NCBI GenBank assembly: GCA_904063045.1
Contig: CAJFCJ010000007.1
Span: 802,819-866,818 of the forward strand
Length of the DNA: 64,000 bases
Reading direction: 5' to 3'
From: Dimorphilus gyrociliatus
Lineage: Eukaryota > Annelida > Polychaeta > Dinophilidae
The notes beneath the pieces were generated by a model that saw only the letters and a program-made list of their open reading frames with translations, was not told the origin of the DNA and made no database searches. The position numbers and the translations under genes are program-made. Positions 1 through 10,831 of the stretch are shown in pieces (positions within the stretch are counted from its first letter, which is position 1; every line of letters starts with the position of its first letter).

Positions 1-3000
1 TTTGTGCCGGGTCTTTTTGACTTAGTTCCATCTTCCGACGTTCGTGCCAATTACTTTCTGGTGTTATTGACCAATTTAAGGCGTCCGAAGTATTATCATT
101 CTTTACAATACAGACTGCATTTTGTACCAAGAAGTCAACAACTTCGGGGAAAATCTCTAATAGAACTGGTCTGTAAGGCGACTTAAGAAGTGTTAGAACT
201 GCCAAAGTGCTTAATTTTTTCTTATCAATGTGATTAACGCAGTCGTTATGCTGTATGAATAGTTTAATAATATAGGGACCACTTTCTGAGCACAATTCGT
301 TTAGAGATGATATATTTTTTAAAATAAGCCTTGCTAAGATGGATAGTTGAAAGGATGTCATTACGGGGTTTTCATCTAATGGTTCTGATGGCTGAACTAG
401 ATATGAGACTGTATTTTCATAGACTTTCTTAAAGGTTGACGGCGGTATAAGTTGGATTGAAAGTTCAACTGTTCTTAGAATGAGTACAATCTGATTGGAG
501 AAAATTAGAAAATATAGCATATTATTTGCAAAGCATACATCAAATGATTGATTATTAGTGAAAGTACACATACCCCTTCGTTTTTCAATTCAGACATCAT
601 CATTGAGAAACAGTCATCAAACATCTGACCAAACACATCGTAAACTTTATTCGGTGATGCCATAACACAACTTTCAAATATTTTCAAACAACACCGTACA
701 TTCTCAGTAGAACTTTCCATTATTTTAACTATACGCCCTAGAAGTGATAGGGTCTCATCGGAAATAGCTTCGACGTTTTGAAGATGGGCTAACCAAAGCT
801 CTAGACCATCTTCTAATAAATAAATAGTATCGGGATTATCTAAATCTGTACAATTATCAATGACCGGTAAAACAAAATGTAGAAGAGAACAATTCTTTTC
901 TTGTAAATTTTCAAGTAGCAATTTCGTAGCGGTGACAATTGAAGATTTTAAAGTGTGCTCTTTTTCAGCCGCCGTCCACAAATTAGGTAGATAGTCCATT
1001 AATTTACTAGTCAAAGGTATAATACTCCTTCCGCATCTTTCCATTGAAAATGATATTACATTTAAAACCAAAATCTTTGATTCAACCTCTTCAACAGATA
1101 GTAAAATGTCATATAGCTTACGGAATATATCTTCAAGATACTAAAAGACAAAATGAATATTAAATTTATAAGAAAAGTAAACAAAAGTAAAGATTATAGT
1201 ACTAACTGGAACTAGATCTTCGGATTCCAAATGAAAATCATCCAGAGCTAGACGAAGAGCTGAGACAGTTTCTAATTTTACAACAGTATCTTTTTCTCCC
1301 AAAAGGATACTTATAATTCTGTAAAAATCCTTTTTTAATGTAAATTTCACTCCAAGCCATCTGGCGATCATCCAGACTATTCTTCTTCTAAGAATAAAGG
1401 AGAATGGTTGATCGAAATTCAATTCGGCTACTAAGGAGTTCTTAAACCAGGAATCAAAATCAAGTTCATCGTATAGTTGATAGGAGGCTAATCCAATGGA
1501 TTTGTAAACGGCATCTCTTCTGAGTACGCTTTCCAAGTCGTGAGAAAATGTTGCAGGATTACCGCAGTATTGGTTCAGCAGTTCAAGCAGCAGAGGGCAG
1601 AGTTGTTCCGAATATTCTTTAATTACGGATAGGAAAAGCTTTTCAACGCACTTCTCAAAGTAATAATATTTGTAACAGATACCAGCGTGGTCCTCATTGC
1701 CTATTACGAAGAGAAACATCAATATGATCAACTATCTAAAAACATTAACAAAGATAGTTTTACCGTATTCTTCTGGAATTTCCTCCCAAGCTTGTAGACT
1801 ATCTTCGGTTAGAACCATCATATCCATAACTAAATGCTGACCAAGCTGAGTGATTGTTGAGTAAGTGAAAAAGTTTGTTTTTTGTTTAAGTCCTTCGTTT
1901 GCATCATGAGTTTTAGATGTTTTTATTAATTTATAATCAGGTAAACGTATAATTGAATGCAAAACATTCAACAGATTTATTCTTATCTTTATATCATCTA
2001 TAAAAGTGAGAATTATTTTAAATGAAAATTGGACTTAAAGCAAAAAAAACTTACTTTCATCCGGAGATAAATTTCCAAAAGCTATTTCTGCTATTAGATT
2101 TAGAGCTCTTAAAACAAAATTTCCAAAAAATAATGGATGTTCTTCAATTGTATCTCTTAATATTTTAGTATACCATAGGCAGACTTTACCCATTTTTTCC
2201 TTATTTTCTCCGTCAGCTTCGGCTCTAACTGGAAAAAAGAAAATTATAAATGATCAAAAAGGGATATATTATAAAAATACTACTTACAAATTGGGACATT
2301 GCATCTTGTTTTATTTAATAAAGTATCCATAAACCAACCAACTTTATCATCGGGTTTAGGATAACCGAAAACTATAAGTTTCCTTAGAATTTTTAATGTA
2401 ACAACAATTTCGTCTGCATTTTCACTTTTTAGCCAAACATTAAGTACTATTTCAAATAAATTTCTTGTAAGTTCTTCAAACACCTTTCTATCGTTTGAGA
2501 GCCTTTTTGACGCTAGTGCTTTTATAACGTGTAAAAGTATTATTATAGCTCGTTTCCTTTGAAATGGATCAGGAATTTGAATATTCTGGATTAATGTTGG
2601 AAATAGTTCAGGCCACCTAAGAGGAATATCGTATCGAGCTATTTTCGCAATTAGAACGGATAATTGAGCTGCTATTTGTTCTGATGGTTCGGAAAAATTT
2701 AATATCATGTTCCTAATAACTTTTTTTGACTGCTCCTGAATAACATTGCTTACACCTTCTCTCCAATAACGATCAATGCCATTTTTAAGATATATTATTG
2801 CCATTAGCCTATTTTCTATATCTACATTTCGATCGTTCCAGATCAGCTGTTTATTTAAAAAGAATTTTATATAATTTGAAAAAATAAATAGGTATTAAAG
2901 AAAGTCTTACACATAAATTCTCAAAGAAGTTTGGAATCTTTTCAGATGATTTCAAAACATCTACTGCCGAAGTAACGCATTGGGCATCTTGGCGACAGGC

Positions 3001-3066
3001 AACTTCTATAATCGATCTTACAGCACTAAGATTTTCCATTCCCAGTGCCGATGAGGAATTGTCCAT
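1..3066 (-). CDS. IPO11: Importin-11 (karyopherin-beta nuclear import receptor), 3' end missing
   Basis: Importin-beta family receptor that carries cargo, in mammals including class III E2 ubiquitin-conjugating enzymes, through nuclear pores in a Ran-dependent way. Seven exons join in frame: 3066-2911, 2846-2288, 2228-2055, 1997-1764, 1700-1207, 1140-574 and 490 to the window edge. The product follows human IPO11 nearly end to end by memory: KNGIDRYWREGV and RWPELFPTL in the N-terminal HEAT repeats, then DAVYKSIGLASYQLYD, RRRIVWMIARWLGVKF and YLLEDGLELWLAHL. The last residues seen (ELSQKDPAQ) align about 50 residues before the usual C-terminus, so only the end is outside the window. The ATG at 3066 is the first in frame and gives an N-terminus of normal length. 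Confidence 0.95.
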
Positions 3067-3762
3067 TTTAAATTTTTATGATTTATGAATTTTGTCACAG
3101 ATTGAACCGTTTTTGAAATAAAAAAGCAAAGAATTCAAGTATTTTTACCAGATGCCTATGTATAGCTTTCGCCGTGGTGATCGATAATAGAGTTTCTCTT
3201 GCTAAAACACTCAAGTTGTATCATAAAACGTATAATGTGGTTTCCTCGAAAACAATAATGTAATACATAGGGGAAAATTCAATGTAAAAGATGCGGAACC
3301 GGATCCAGTATAGACTGCCCGTATGAAGACTTTCTATTTTATAGTAATTTGTCAATTAAAGTTATAAATTAAAGCACAGATATATATTAAGTTATCCAAA
3401 TCCCAATATAACACACAACTAATATTGAAAAGATATGTTGCAAAAAAAAAATTGACGTTCAAAGAAACTTTCCATTTTTGACATGAAAGTTTAGTACCAG
3501 TTTTACATTGTTAACTGGCTATTTAAGAAAATTATTCAAGAGTATATCTTAAATTTTGTAAGAGGAAATCAACAGTTCAAGATAAAATATATTAATTTAT
3601 TATAGAAAAGAGCTTTTAAATACTAAAAATGTATCAGCAAAAATATAGAAATAACAGAAAATGAGATTCTGAAAATGTAAAAAATAGTTGTAAAAATATA
3701 CTACCATTTCTATAAACAACCCATTACAGAGCACTATATACAGACTATAGCAAAGAGAATAT
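3067..3762. other. Intergenic region between IPO11 and the Ig-domain gene
   Basis: About 700 bp, AT-rich, holding the IPO11 upstream region and the downstream side of the Ig-domain gene. An open frame on the minus strand at 3600-3818 is low-complexity and matches nothing I recognise. I see no RNA gene or repeat. Confidence 0.5.
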
Positions 3763-4922
3763 CTATACATGGACACTTGGTCCTTCACTTGTTCTTTCAG
3801 CATAAGAGTATAGGCCACGGGGACTTAGTTCGTTCAAAGCCTGATTATTACTGCTGAATTTACCCAAGTTTTCACGTCTATTCTTAATGGGTGTTTCTTC
3901 AATATAGGAATTATGTACGTCAACACTGGCCGTTCTGGAAGACTGGCTCAGATCTCCATTACTGGGTAGGTCATTGTCATATTCTTTTTTTTCTAATGAA
4001 TTTGAGTAATTGTTTTCATTATTAGAGTTCTTAATTTGCATCTTATAGCAATCAACGAATTCGCTCTCAAATCCTTGATTATCGTGCTTTTCGTAAGGTT
4101 TATTATCAGTAGCAGCCTGACGACGTTGCACATCTTGAGCCGTAAAATATCTGTCTTTTATTACAATTATACCTAGCACCATACAAGCTATACAAGCCAA
4201 ACCAAAGAAGAAACTGAGGGCTATAATAGCTTTTTTATGTTTTGACTTCAGATTAGAAACAGTTGGAGGTTCGTCGAAGCAAGTAGGGTCTGCCCACGAA
4301 CGTTTCCTGAGACAGGTACAAACAGAGTCTTCTTTGTTTCGATTGGAAGTGTCTAAAAGTTTTCGATATAGAAATTACCATCGTTTTTCCTAAAATAGTT
4401 AGATGGGAAAAAAAATGAAAAAACCTACCACAAACAGATACACCAACTTCTTTTGTTTTTCCGCCAATTTCACAAATAAAAATCCCAGAATCTTGGTATT
4501 TTATGTCTGTTTAAAAAGTATAAGGCGAGATATTATTCAATTTGTTCGATTATTCTGTCAATTGTAAAAAGTTACGGTTAATTGCTAAAGTAGATTTAAT
4601 TCCACTTTGTTTAGAGTCACGAGATATCCAGTATCTTTTAGTTTTAATGAAGTCATTTAATTGTACTCCTGTCCCAATTGCTTCTCTAATATCTGCCCGT
4701 TGTCTAAACCAGTTTAAGGAATTTCCCACATCGCTTTGACATTCAAGCGTTACTGAATCACCTAAAATTGAAATATTTAATTAGAATATGAATAATTATG
4801 TATTAAGTATTTAAGGACAAACCTGAATATATTTGATTTTTTGGCGGGTATATTGAAAGAGAAATGGAACCAGAAGAAACCACTAAAAAAGAAGAAAAAA
4901 AAACAATGGAGTAAAAGTTCAT
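3763..4922 (-). CDS. Single-Ig-domain type I membrane protein
   Basis: Four exons (4922-4823, 4761-4576, 4506-4429, 4352-3763) encode 317 residues. Residues 1-19 look like a signal peptide (MNFYSIVFFSSFLVVSSG). One Ig domain spans roughly 25-112, with Cys41, Trp51, the DSG motif at 101-103 and Cys107 in the usual Ig positions. A short Cys-containing stalk (about 122-160) leads to a transmembrane helix at about 163-186. The cytoplasmic tail of about 130 residues is polar, rich in Asn, Ser and Glu, and ends in SVHV, a possible PDZ ligand. The fold suggests a cell-surface adhesion or recognition protein. I do not recognise an orthologue, so function is open. It lies tandem to IPO11 and divergent from the sulfotransferase-like gene. 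Confidence 0.8.
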
Positions 4923-5636
4923 CTAATATATTAGACATTGTAATAAATTTACGATCTTTACTATAGAGTAAATAGTAAGAAAGATTTTTAAGGCCTATTA
5001 TATAAGATTTCTAGGTTATCAGTAATAAATTCGATAGCCATCTTGATAACAGATTCGAATCCCTAGTTTAAATCGAACCCCGAAACGGTTAAAGATAATA
5101 AAAAAAGTCCTTACCGAGTGAGAATAAAATCATTAGAAGTCTAGTACCAAAAAAATTCCGTGTTAAATTAATAAAATTCATTTTTCACAAAAATCAAGGT
5201 AAGTATATGACTACCTGTCCAAAAACACCATTTTAATAACAAACAGATACTTGTAGATACCTAAATACAAAATGGCGGACTTTCTTTAAAGTCATTATAC
5301 CACCATTTTGAATTGTTCAGCTAAGTCTCACCATAGAAAACTAATAGTAATTTTGACCCTTAGTTGACTCTTTTATATATAGATTCGTTCTGGTCTATCG
5401 AACAATAAGTATTCGATTGTTGGTTATCTGTTGTTTCATTACGCAATGATACATAATAGACAATAATACATATGTGGATTGCAATAATTACTTTGTTTAA
5501 ATAAAAAATACGCTTTATATCATAGAAATTATAAAAAAAGCTTAGAACATTCTTTTTCAAAGAGAAAAAATATGATTACGGCGTAATACTTTCACTTTAA
5601 ATGTTTGGTACATTTGTTTGTCAATATTGATTAAGT
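4923..5636. other. Divergent intergenic region, Ig gene / sulfotransferase
   Basis: About 714 bp between two divergent start codons, so it probably holds both promoters. It is AT-rich. I see no repeat, RNA gene or convincing coding exon. Confidence 0.5.
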
Positions 5637-6663
5637 ATGAAATTTAAGATATATCTTTCGATTAGTATAATTTCAATTTCCTTAAACTCATTCATACTTT
5701 TTTATAAGTGTTATGATAGCTTAAATATAATTAATAATGTTAATGATAAAGCCAGATTTAATTTAGAGAACAATACAATTATTTTTATAGGAGGTTATCA
5801 ACATTCAGGCTCTAATCTACTTAGACTGATTTTATCCTCTCATCCTGAAATATTCTGTTCTCCTTCTTTCAATAAAATTGATAACTTACTTAGATCTTTG
5901 CGTATGCAATTTTATAATAAAATCGAAAGGCAAAGGATACTTGAAGCTAAACTACCAATAAAGGATCTTATATTAGCATATAGTCGTTTATTATATAGTT
6001 TACTCCCCAAAAGGGAAAACCGTATTGTTTGCAGTCAAAGCAAGTTTGTTTTTTCCTGTTTTTTTAATTGTTTCTTATTCTTATTATAATTAAAAGTCTC
6101 TTATTAAATAAAAAAATAGCCCTATTTATATGGATATTTTATATAAACTCTTTCCAAATTCGAAATATTTGTTACTTGTGAGAGATGGAAGAGCAATTAC
6201 GGATTCTATCGTTAAACACTTACGACACTCGTACACCGATTATAGAAAATACGAAGATATTCTGAAAAATTGGAATGAAAAAGTTAGCCATTCTACGTGG
6301 CTATGTATAGAATTAAATAGGATAAAGAATAGTGAAATATGCAAAATAGTGAAATATGAGGATATTATTCTCAATGGAAATGAGACTTTGTCGTCAATCC
6401 TGGCTTTCCTTGGAGTAAAATGGACAAATAATGTTCTAAATCATTCAAAACATTCTACAGATAACTTGTTGAACGGATTACATGGATTGAAAAAGAGACA
6501 ATTATTAGAACCAATAAACTTTAAACATATCTATAAATGGAACAGAAACTGGCCTGAAAAGCTCCACGAAATGTCATTGAGAAAACTCGCCCCTCCTTTA
6601 TATTTATTTAAGTATATAAACTTCTCCGTAAGCCAAGCTATCCGACAAAAAAATATCTTCTGA
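5637..6663 (+). CDS. Golgi sulfotransferase-like protein (tyrosylprotein-sulfotransferase family, divergent)
   Basis: Two exons (5637-6043 and 6120-6663) give 316 residues. Residues 5-25 form an N-terminal hydrophobic signal anchor, as expected for a type II Golgi protein. A PAPS-binding 5'-phosphosulfate loop is recognisable at IFIGGYQHSGSNLLRLIL followed by SSHPEIFC, and the 3'-phosphate motif is LLLVRDGRAITDSI. The layout is that of protein-tyrosine sulfotransferases (TPST), which use PAPS to sulfate tyrosines of secreted proteins. Two TPST features look changed: the PRSGTT loop is QHSGSN here, and the acidic GEE segment after the loop is SPSF. The family call is firm; substrate and activity are not. 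It is divergent from the Ig gene and convergent with the Rel gene. Confidence 0.8.
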
Positions 6664-6893
6664 TTGAAAATAATATAACGGAAGTAGAAATATACAATTC
6701 TTTGATGGCTGTTACTATACTGTTTATTCTGTTAAAACATCTTTTTTTGAAAATAAAATAAAACTACCAAGACTTTTTATAGCTTGGACAAAATCAAATG
6801 GTTATATCGCCAGTCCTTTGGCGATATTCTATTTAAGTTGGGATATTATTATTTTTTTCTGGGGGGGAAATACCTAAATTCCATAAGGATGAA

Positions 6894-8092
6894 TTAGGTA
6901 CTTTGTGAAGGACAATAAGGACTAAAGGTTCTTAAATACGAATCAGCGGATTGATTATTTAATATCATCATGCTTTGATATGTGCGTGATGGTGCCAAGT
7001 AAGAATGTGGTACAATATTCATTTCTGTATCCATCTGCATTTCGAGTTCATTATATGAATTGGTATTATTGGGCCAGGCACAACATTGTTCCGAGCTTCT
7101 TTGACGATTTTCCAAATGCTGAGTTGGATCTGGATTCTGGTCCAAACTGAGCAAATAGTCTCTGGTTAAAGTCTGTATATCAGCCAATTGTTCTCTAACG
7201 TAGAAAAAGTCAATCGCTTCGGATCTTGCAATCCCAGTTTTTGTTTGAGCGGTTAAGTATATTTTTACTGGAATTCTTGACTCCAATATGCTTCCGTTAT
7301 AAGGTGGCGAGAAAACAATAATTACTGTCTGATTATGTATCTCTTTGGGTTGTTTTTCAACTTCCCAATCATGATCATCTTTGAAAATTACTGTTAGCTT
7401 TTTCGTTTTTAGTTTTTGAACCAAAATAAAGATTTTTGTTTCGCCTTCAACCGTTCCACATTCATGACTTAATTGACAAATTTCAAGTGGATTTTCGCAT
7501 GTAATTACATCAGTTAATATCGAATCAGTTTTAATACTAAAATTATCTTTCTTTACAAACAGCTCAAAGCGAATCTTTAAGCTTTTCAAATCCATTTCCG
7601 TAAGATCCTTAGGAAAGTTATATGTCTCATTAAAGACATTTGAATCACAATTTTGACAGTTATTCAGTTTTTCAGCTACATCTCTCTTTTTAACACGTCT
7701 TATACCTATTTGATATTCAAATTCGATATTCCCATTAACTTTTTTGTTAAAAACTCCATTCTCACAATCGGGTCCATCCAATATATATCCATGAATCAAA
7801 TGAGGCTCTTGGCTCGTAACGCAAATTCCTCTGATTAAGACTTGCTCATTTGGAGAGCATCCATGGATTTTTAGAGTAGGAAAAGTAGGTTTTTCTTTAG
7901 TTGAATTTATTCCTCTTAAAAGTCCTTTTGTCTTTTCCGTTTTGTATCTAAACCTAACACCGTATTGTTGAGGCTGTTCGCCAATAGACAAATATGGCTT
8001 TTCATTTTTACTTAAATCTACACAGGACGAAATGTCATTTCATTAATTTTCTTTAATTAGTTAAAAAACTTACAAAAACAGTCTTCAAACAT
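6894..8092 (-). CDS. Rel-homology (NF-kB/Dorsal-like) transcription factor, divergent
   Basis: Two exons (8092-8074 and 8017-6894) encode 380 residues. The Rel N-terminal DNA-binding domain starts with KPYLSIGEQPQQYGVRFRY, matching the family's PYxxIxEQPxxxxxRFRY. MDLKSLKIRFELFV is the usual late motif of that half. The IPT/dimerisation half (about 185-280) begins ICQLSHECG and contains VFSPPY and RSEAIDFFY. No ankyrin repeats follow; the remaining 100 residues are polar and resemble no known activation domain. The recognition loop reads RFRYKTEK (28-35) rather than RFRYxCEG, so the redox-sensitive Cys and the Gly are replaced while Arg, Tyr and Glu remain. The start rests on a short first exon (MFEDCF) with a GTAAGT donor. 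NF-kB proteins control immune and patterning genes. Confidence 0.88.
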
Positions 8093-8734
8093 GATGTATG
8101 TTAATTAAATAATCATAAAATTATTAATCAAGTAGGTGTGCTTTAATCCGTCGGTACTCACTCCAATATGAAATACTTATATAATATACTTTCGACTATA
8201 TATATACAGTATATATATATATATATTGCCTTTATAAAAAGCCAAGAGGCCTGTATTTAGAGTGGGAATTCCAGAGGAAATTTGTTTTGATAAGAGCTTA
8301 AAGTCTGGTATCACTTAAAGACTATCTATTTTAGATTATAGATCATAAACTAGCAAACGTTATAACAGGATTTAATTTATTACTTTATATCTATTTTACT
8401 ATTAATTTTATATAAATACGTTTAATATACATATTATTGTATTTTTTTTTCCATTTACTGACTTGAACCTCTTTTTAAACTAATTTAAATATGCAAATTA
8501 TGAACTATGTTTATTGGCCTGAGTGAGTTTTAAATCGATTGCGTTGTTATGGTATCCAACAAAGATAAGGATAAACTATACAACTTAAAATATTCTTTTG
8601 TTTAATCAGTCTTTTCAAAACAAACTAACGAGAATAAAAGATTGATTGGTTAATTAATTAAGAGAAGGATAATAGTAAACAGTAATATCTACAATAATCT
8701 ATACCTTTGATACAGAGATAATTGTCAATTTTCT
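8093..8734. other. Divergent intergenic region, Rel gene / RII-fold gene
   Basis: About 640 bp between divergent starts, very AT-rich, with an (AT)n tract at 8198-8226. Probably carries both promoters. No coding or RNA gene seen. Confidence 0.5.
8198..8226. repeat. (AT)n microsatellite with central CAG interruption
   Basis: Near-perfect TA repeat broken once by ACAGT, so it contains the inverted motif TATATAC-A-GTATATA that recurs elsewhere in the window. Confidence 0.85.
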
Positions 8735-9088
8735 ATGGAAAACCAACGAAAATTAAGCGAGTCATCCGACTTATCTTTAGAAATAAAGCGTAGTGATTCA
8801 GAAGATATTACGGATAGTGAAAATTCAGAACACGACGTATCGGAAGATCCTCGTAGAAAAGCCGCTACATATTTATCAAAAGAAAACATTTTTGAATTAT
8901 TTCGGACTTTAACCGCTGGAATAGTTTATAATAGGCCAGAAAATTCCGTAAAATTTATGATAAATGAAATTGATAAGATAAATAAAGTTAAGGAAAAGAA
9001 TTCTGAATCTTTGGCCCCTGATCAAAGTGATTTATTGAACGATGATCCAAAAGTTGATAATTCATTAACTTCTGTGAAGCCTTGCTGA
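8735..9088 (+). CDS. Small RII-alpha/DPY-30-type dimerisation-docking protein
   Basis: Single exon, 117 residues. An acidic, Ser-rich N-terminus (1-40) precedes the segment KAATYLSKENIFELFRTL (about 43-60) and GIVYNRPENSVKFMINEI (62-79). This matches the RII-like helical bundle at the N-terminus of adenylate kinase 5 and of TEX55/EFCAB10-like proteins (YLxxxxIxxLFxxLxxxLxxxxPEDPxxF). No kinase domain follows; the tail is acidic and ends in a lysine-cysteine pair. Such domains dimerise and dock amphipathic helices, often in cilia or flagella. A role there is inference. It stands divergent from the Rel gene and upstream of the carrier gene on the same strand. Confidence 0.7.
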   Translation: MENQRKLSESSDLSLEIKRSDSEDITDSENSEHDVSEDPRRKAATYLSKENIFELFRTLTAGIVYNRPENSVKFMINEIDKINKVKEKNSESLAPDQSDLLNDDPKVDNSLTSVKPC

Positions 9089-9435
9089 CATCTTCTAAAT
9101 ACAACATTTTTTGTCTTTTACTCAACAGTATTCTTTTTCTTTCTATTTTTGATTTTTATATAAAATTATTTTGATTATCCTTTCTTCTTTTCATAGAAAA
9201 TCTATATTTTCTTAATTATCTACTTAAATTGTTTGTCAAATTTGTTATTAAGTGGCAATTGTTTATATAAGCAAATTTGTATTATGATAAAATGTTGTCG
9301 AAAAGATTTATTTCAATTGTTTTAAGAGTGATTGATAGGGATGTATTTTTACTATGATATAAACTGGTATGCTAGGTATTGAATATTTTACCGTAATTGA
9401 TAAATAAAATCTCAACAGCAATAAAAGTCTTAAAA
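9089..9435. other. Intergenic, RII-fold gene to SLC25 gene
   Basis: About 350 bp, AT-rich. Contains the 3' untranslated region of the upstream gene and the promoter side of the carrier gene. Open frame continues upstream of the carrier ATG to 9397 but has no ATG, so it is left out. Confidence 0.5.
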
Positions 9436-10517
9436 ATGAAAGAAGAGTCAGCTGTTAAGTTTTTTATGAAAAATTCTGCTGCGGGTACTGCAGGAGGAAT
9501 TGCCGTTTGCGTTGTCGGTCATCCTTTTGATACATTGAAGGTCAGACTTCAATCTCAACCGATTGAAAATCCAGTGTACAACGGTCTTATAGACTGCTGT
9601 AAGAAAACTTATAAGTATGAAGGCATTGGTGGTTTTTATAAAGGCGTTGGTAAGTAAAAAGCTTAAAGAAAGTGCCATTTGAGAAAGATATGATTTTTAT
9701 TTTGTGCTTTTTGTTTCAGGGTCACCTTTGATAGGACAAATGTTTTTTCGAGCAGTAATGTTTTCATCCTATAGGGAGATTGGAAGTTCCCTAGGTGGTA
9801 AAAAGAAAAGACTTGAGGCATATAAATATTATGTTGCGGGGGCTGGGACTGGCTTTTGCAGTGCTTTTGTTGAAGGACCAATAGATTTGGTAGGTAGAGA
9901 TGTACCAAGATCGATTTCACAATGAAATTTTTATAAACTTTCAGCTGAAAACTAAAATGCAAACCGATATTATAAACTCAGAAAAGAATAAAGTGCCTCT
10001 CCGCTATAAGCACGTTTTCCATGCAGGCAAGCTTATTATAGGGCAGCATGGTTTTAAAGCAGTGTTTCAGGGTCTTACTGCCACTCATATGAGAAATATT
10101 CCTGCATGTGGCATATACTTTGGTAAGTTCGCCTAAACACGCGATACTTTTATAAAAACAATAAGTTCATAATATGTAACAGGATTTTACGAACTGGCTA
10201 GAACACACTTTACACCAGCTGGTGGAACTGTTGCTGACATAACTCTCTTTCAACAATTTTGTTCGGGAGGCATAGCCGGATTTTTCTATTGGAGCATGAC
10301 ATATCCAACGGATGTTATTAAGTCGGTTATGCAGAGTGACGACCTAGATCCAAAAACTCGACAATATAGAAATATAGCCGAATGCGCTAGGAAATTGTAC
10401 GCCGAAGGTGGTATTACAAGATTCTTTAAGGGTTTGACACCATGCATGATGAGGTCAATACCAGCAAACGCTGCTATGCTGTTCACTTTTGAAAAAGTTA
10501 GAGTACTCATATCCTAA
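9436..10517 (+). CDS. Mitochondrial carrier (SLC25 family)
   Basis: Four exons (9436-9649, 9720-9889, 9945-10122, 10183-10517) give 298 residues, the normal size for an inner-membrane solute carrier with six helices in three repeats. The three signature motifs are HPFDTLKVRLQ, GPIDLLKTKMQ (formed across a splice junction) and YPTDVIKSVMQ. Each is followed by a typical aromatic-Gly segment: GGFYKGVG, GFKAVFQGL and ITRFFKGL. The pattern is closest to the carnitine/ornithine/basic amino-acid branch (SLC25A20, A29, A45 and yeast YMC1-like), which cannot be narrowed by eye. The ATG at 9436 is chosen because it is the first in frame. The gene is convergent with CABIN1. Confidence 0.9.
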
Positions 10518-10831
10518 TTGACAGTATTAAGAACAAGCAATAAGATATCCTAATTTCATGTGATCGAGAAACTTCGAAGTTTGAACCTGCAGTGTAATTG
10601 ATTAGATACGCATCTCAAGTAAATAAATAAAATATCAATAAATATTTTTCTCTAGATTGAACTTTAATTGGAATAATTAAAAAAACGTATCTTATCTAAA
10701 TTACACACTTTACACACCATTGACAATATCATAGAAGATTGTTTAAATATGTATCTGAAGCAAATTTATAAAATTCAAAATTCTGCTTATTTCTGTCAAC
10801 TTTAAAAATATAAATAAATAAACTTTATACT
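10518..10831. other. Convergent 3' intergenic region, SLC25 / CABIN1
   Basis: About 310 bp between two stop codons, holding both 3' untranslated regions. AATAAA motifs of the carrier gene lie near 10622-10642. Confidence 0.55.
10622..10627 (+). terminator. Candidate poly(A) signal of the SLC25 gene
   Basis: AATAAA about 105 bp after the carrier stop; overlapping and further copies follow at 10626 and about 10637. Confidence 0.5.

Noticed and set aside
3600-3818. 72-codon minus-strand frame
   Set aside because: Hydrophobic low-complexity translation of AT-rich DNA overlapping the 3' end of the Ig-domain gene.
5030-5090. tRNA-like T-arm AGATTCGAATCC
   Set aside because: No matching A box, anticodon stem or acceptor stem could be folded around it.
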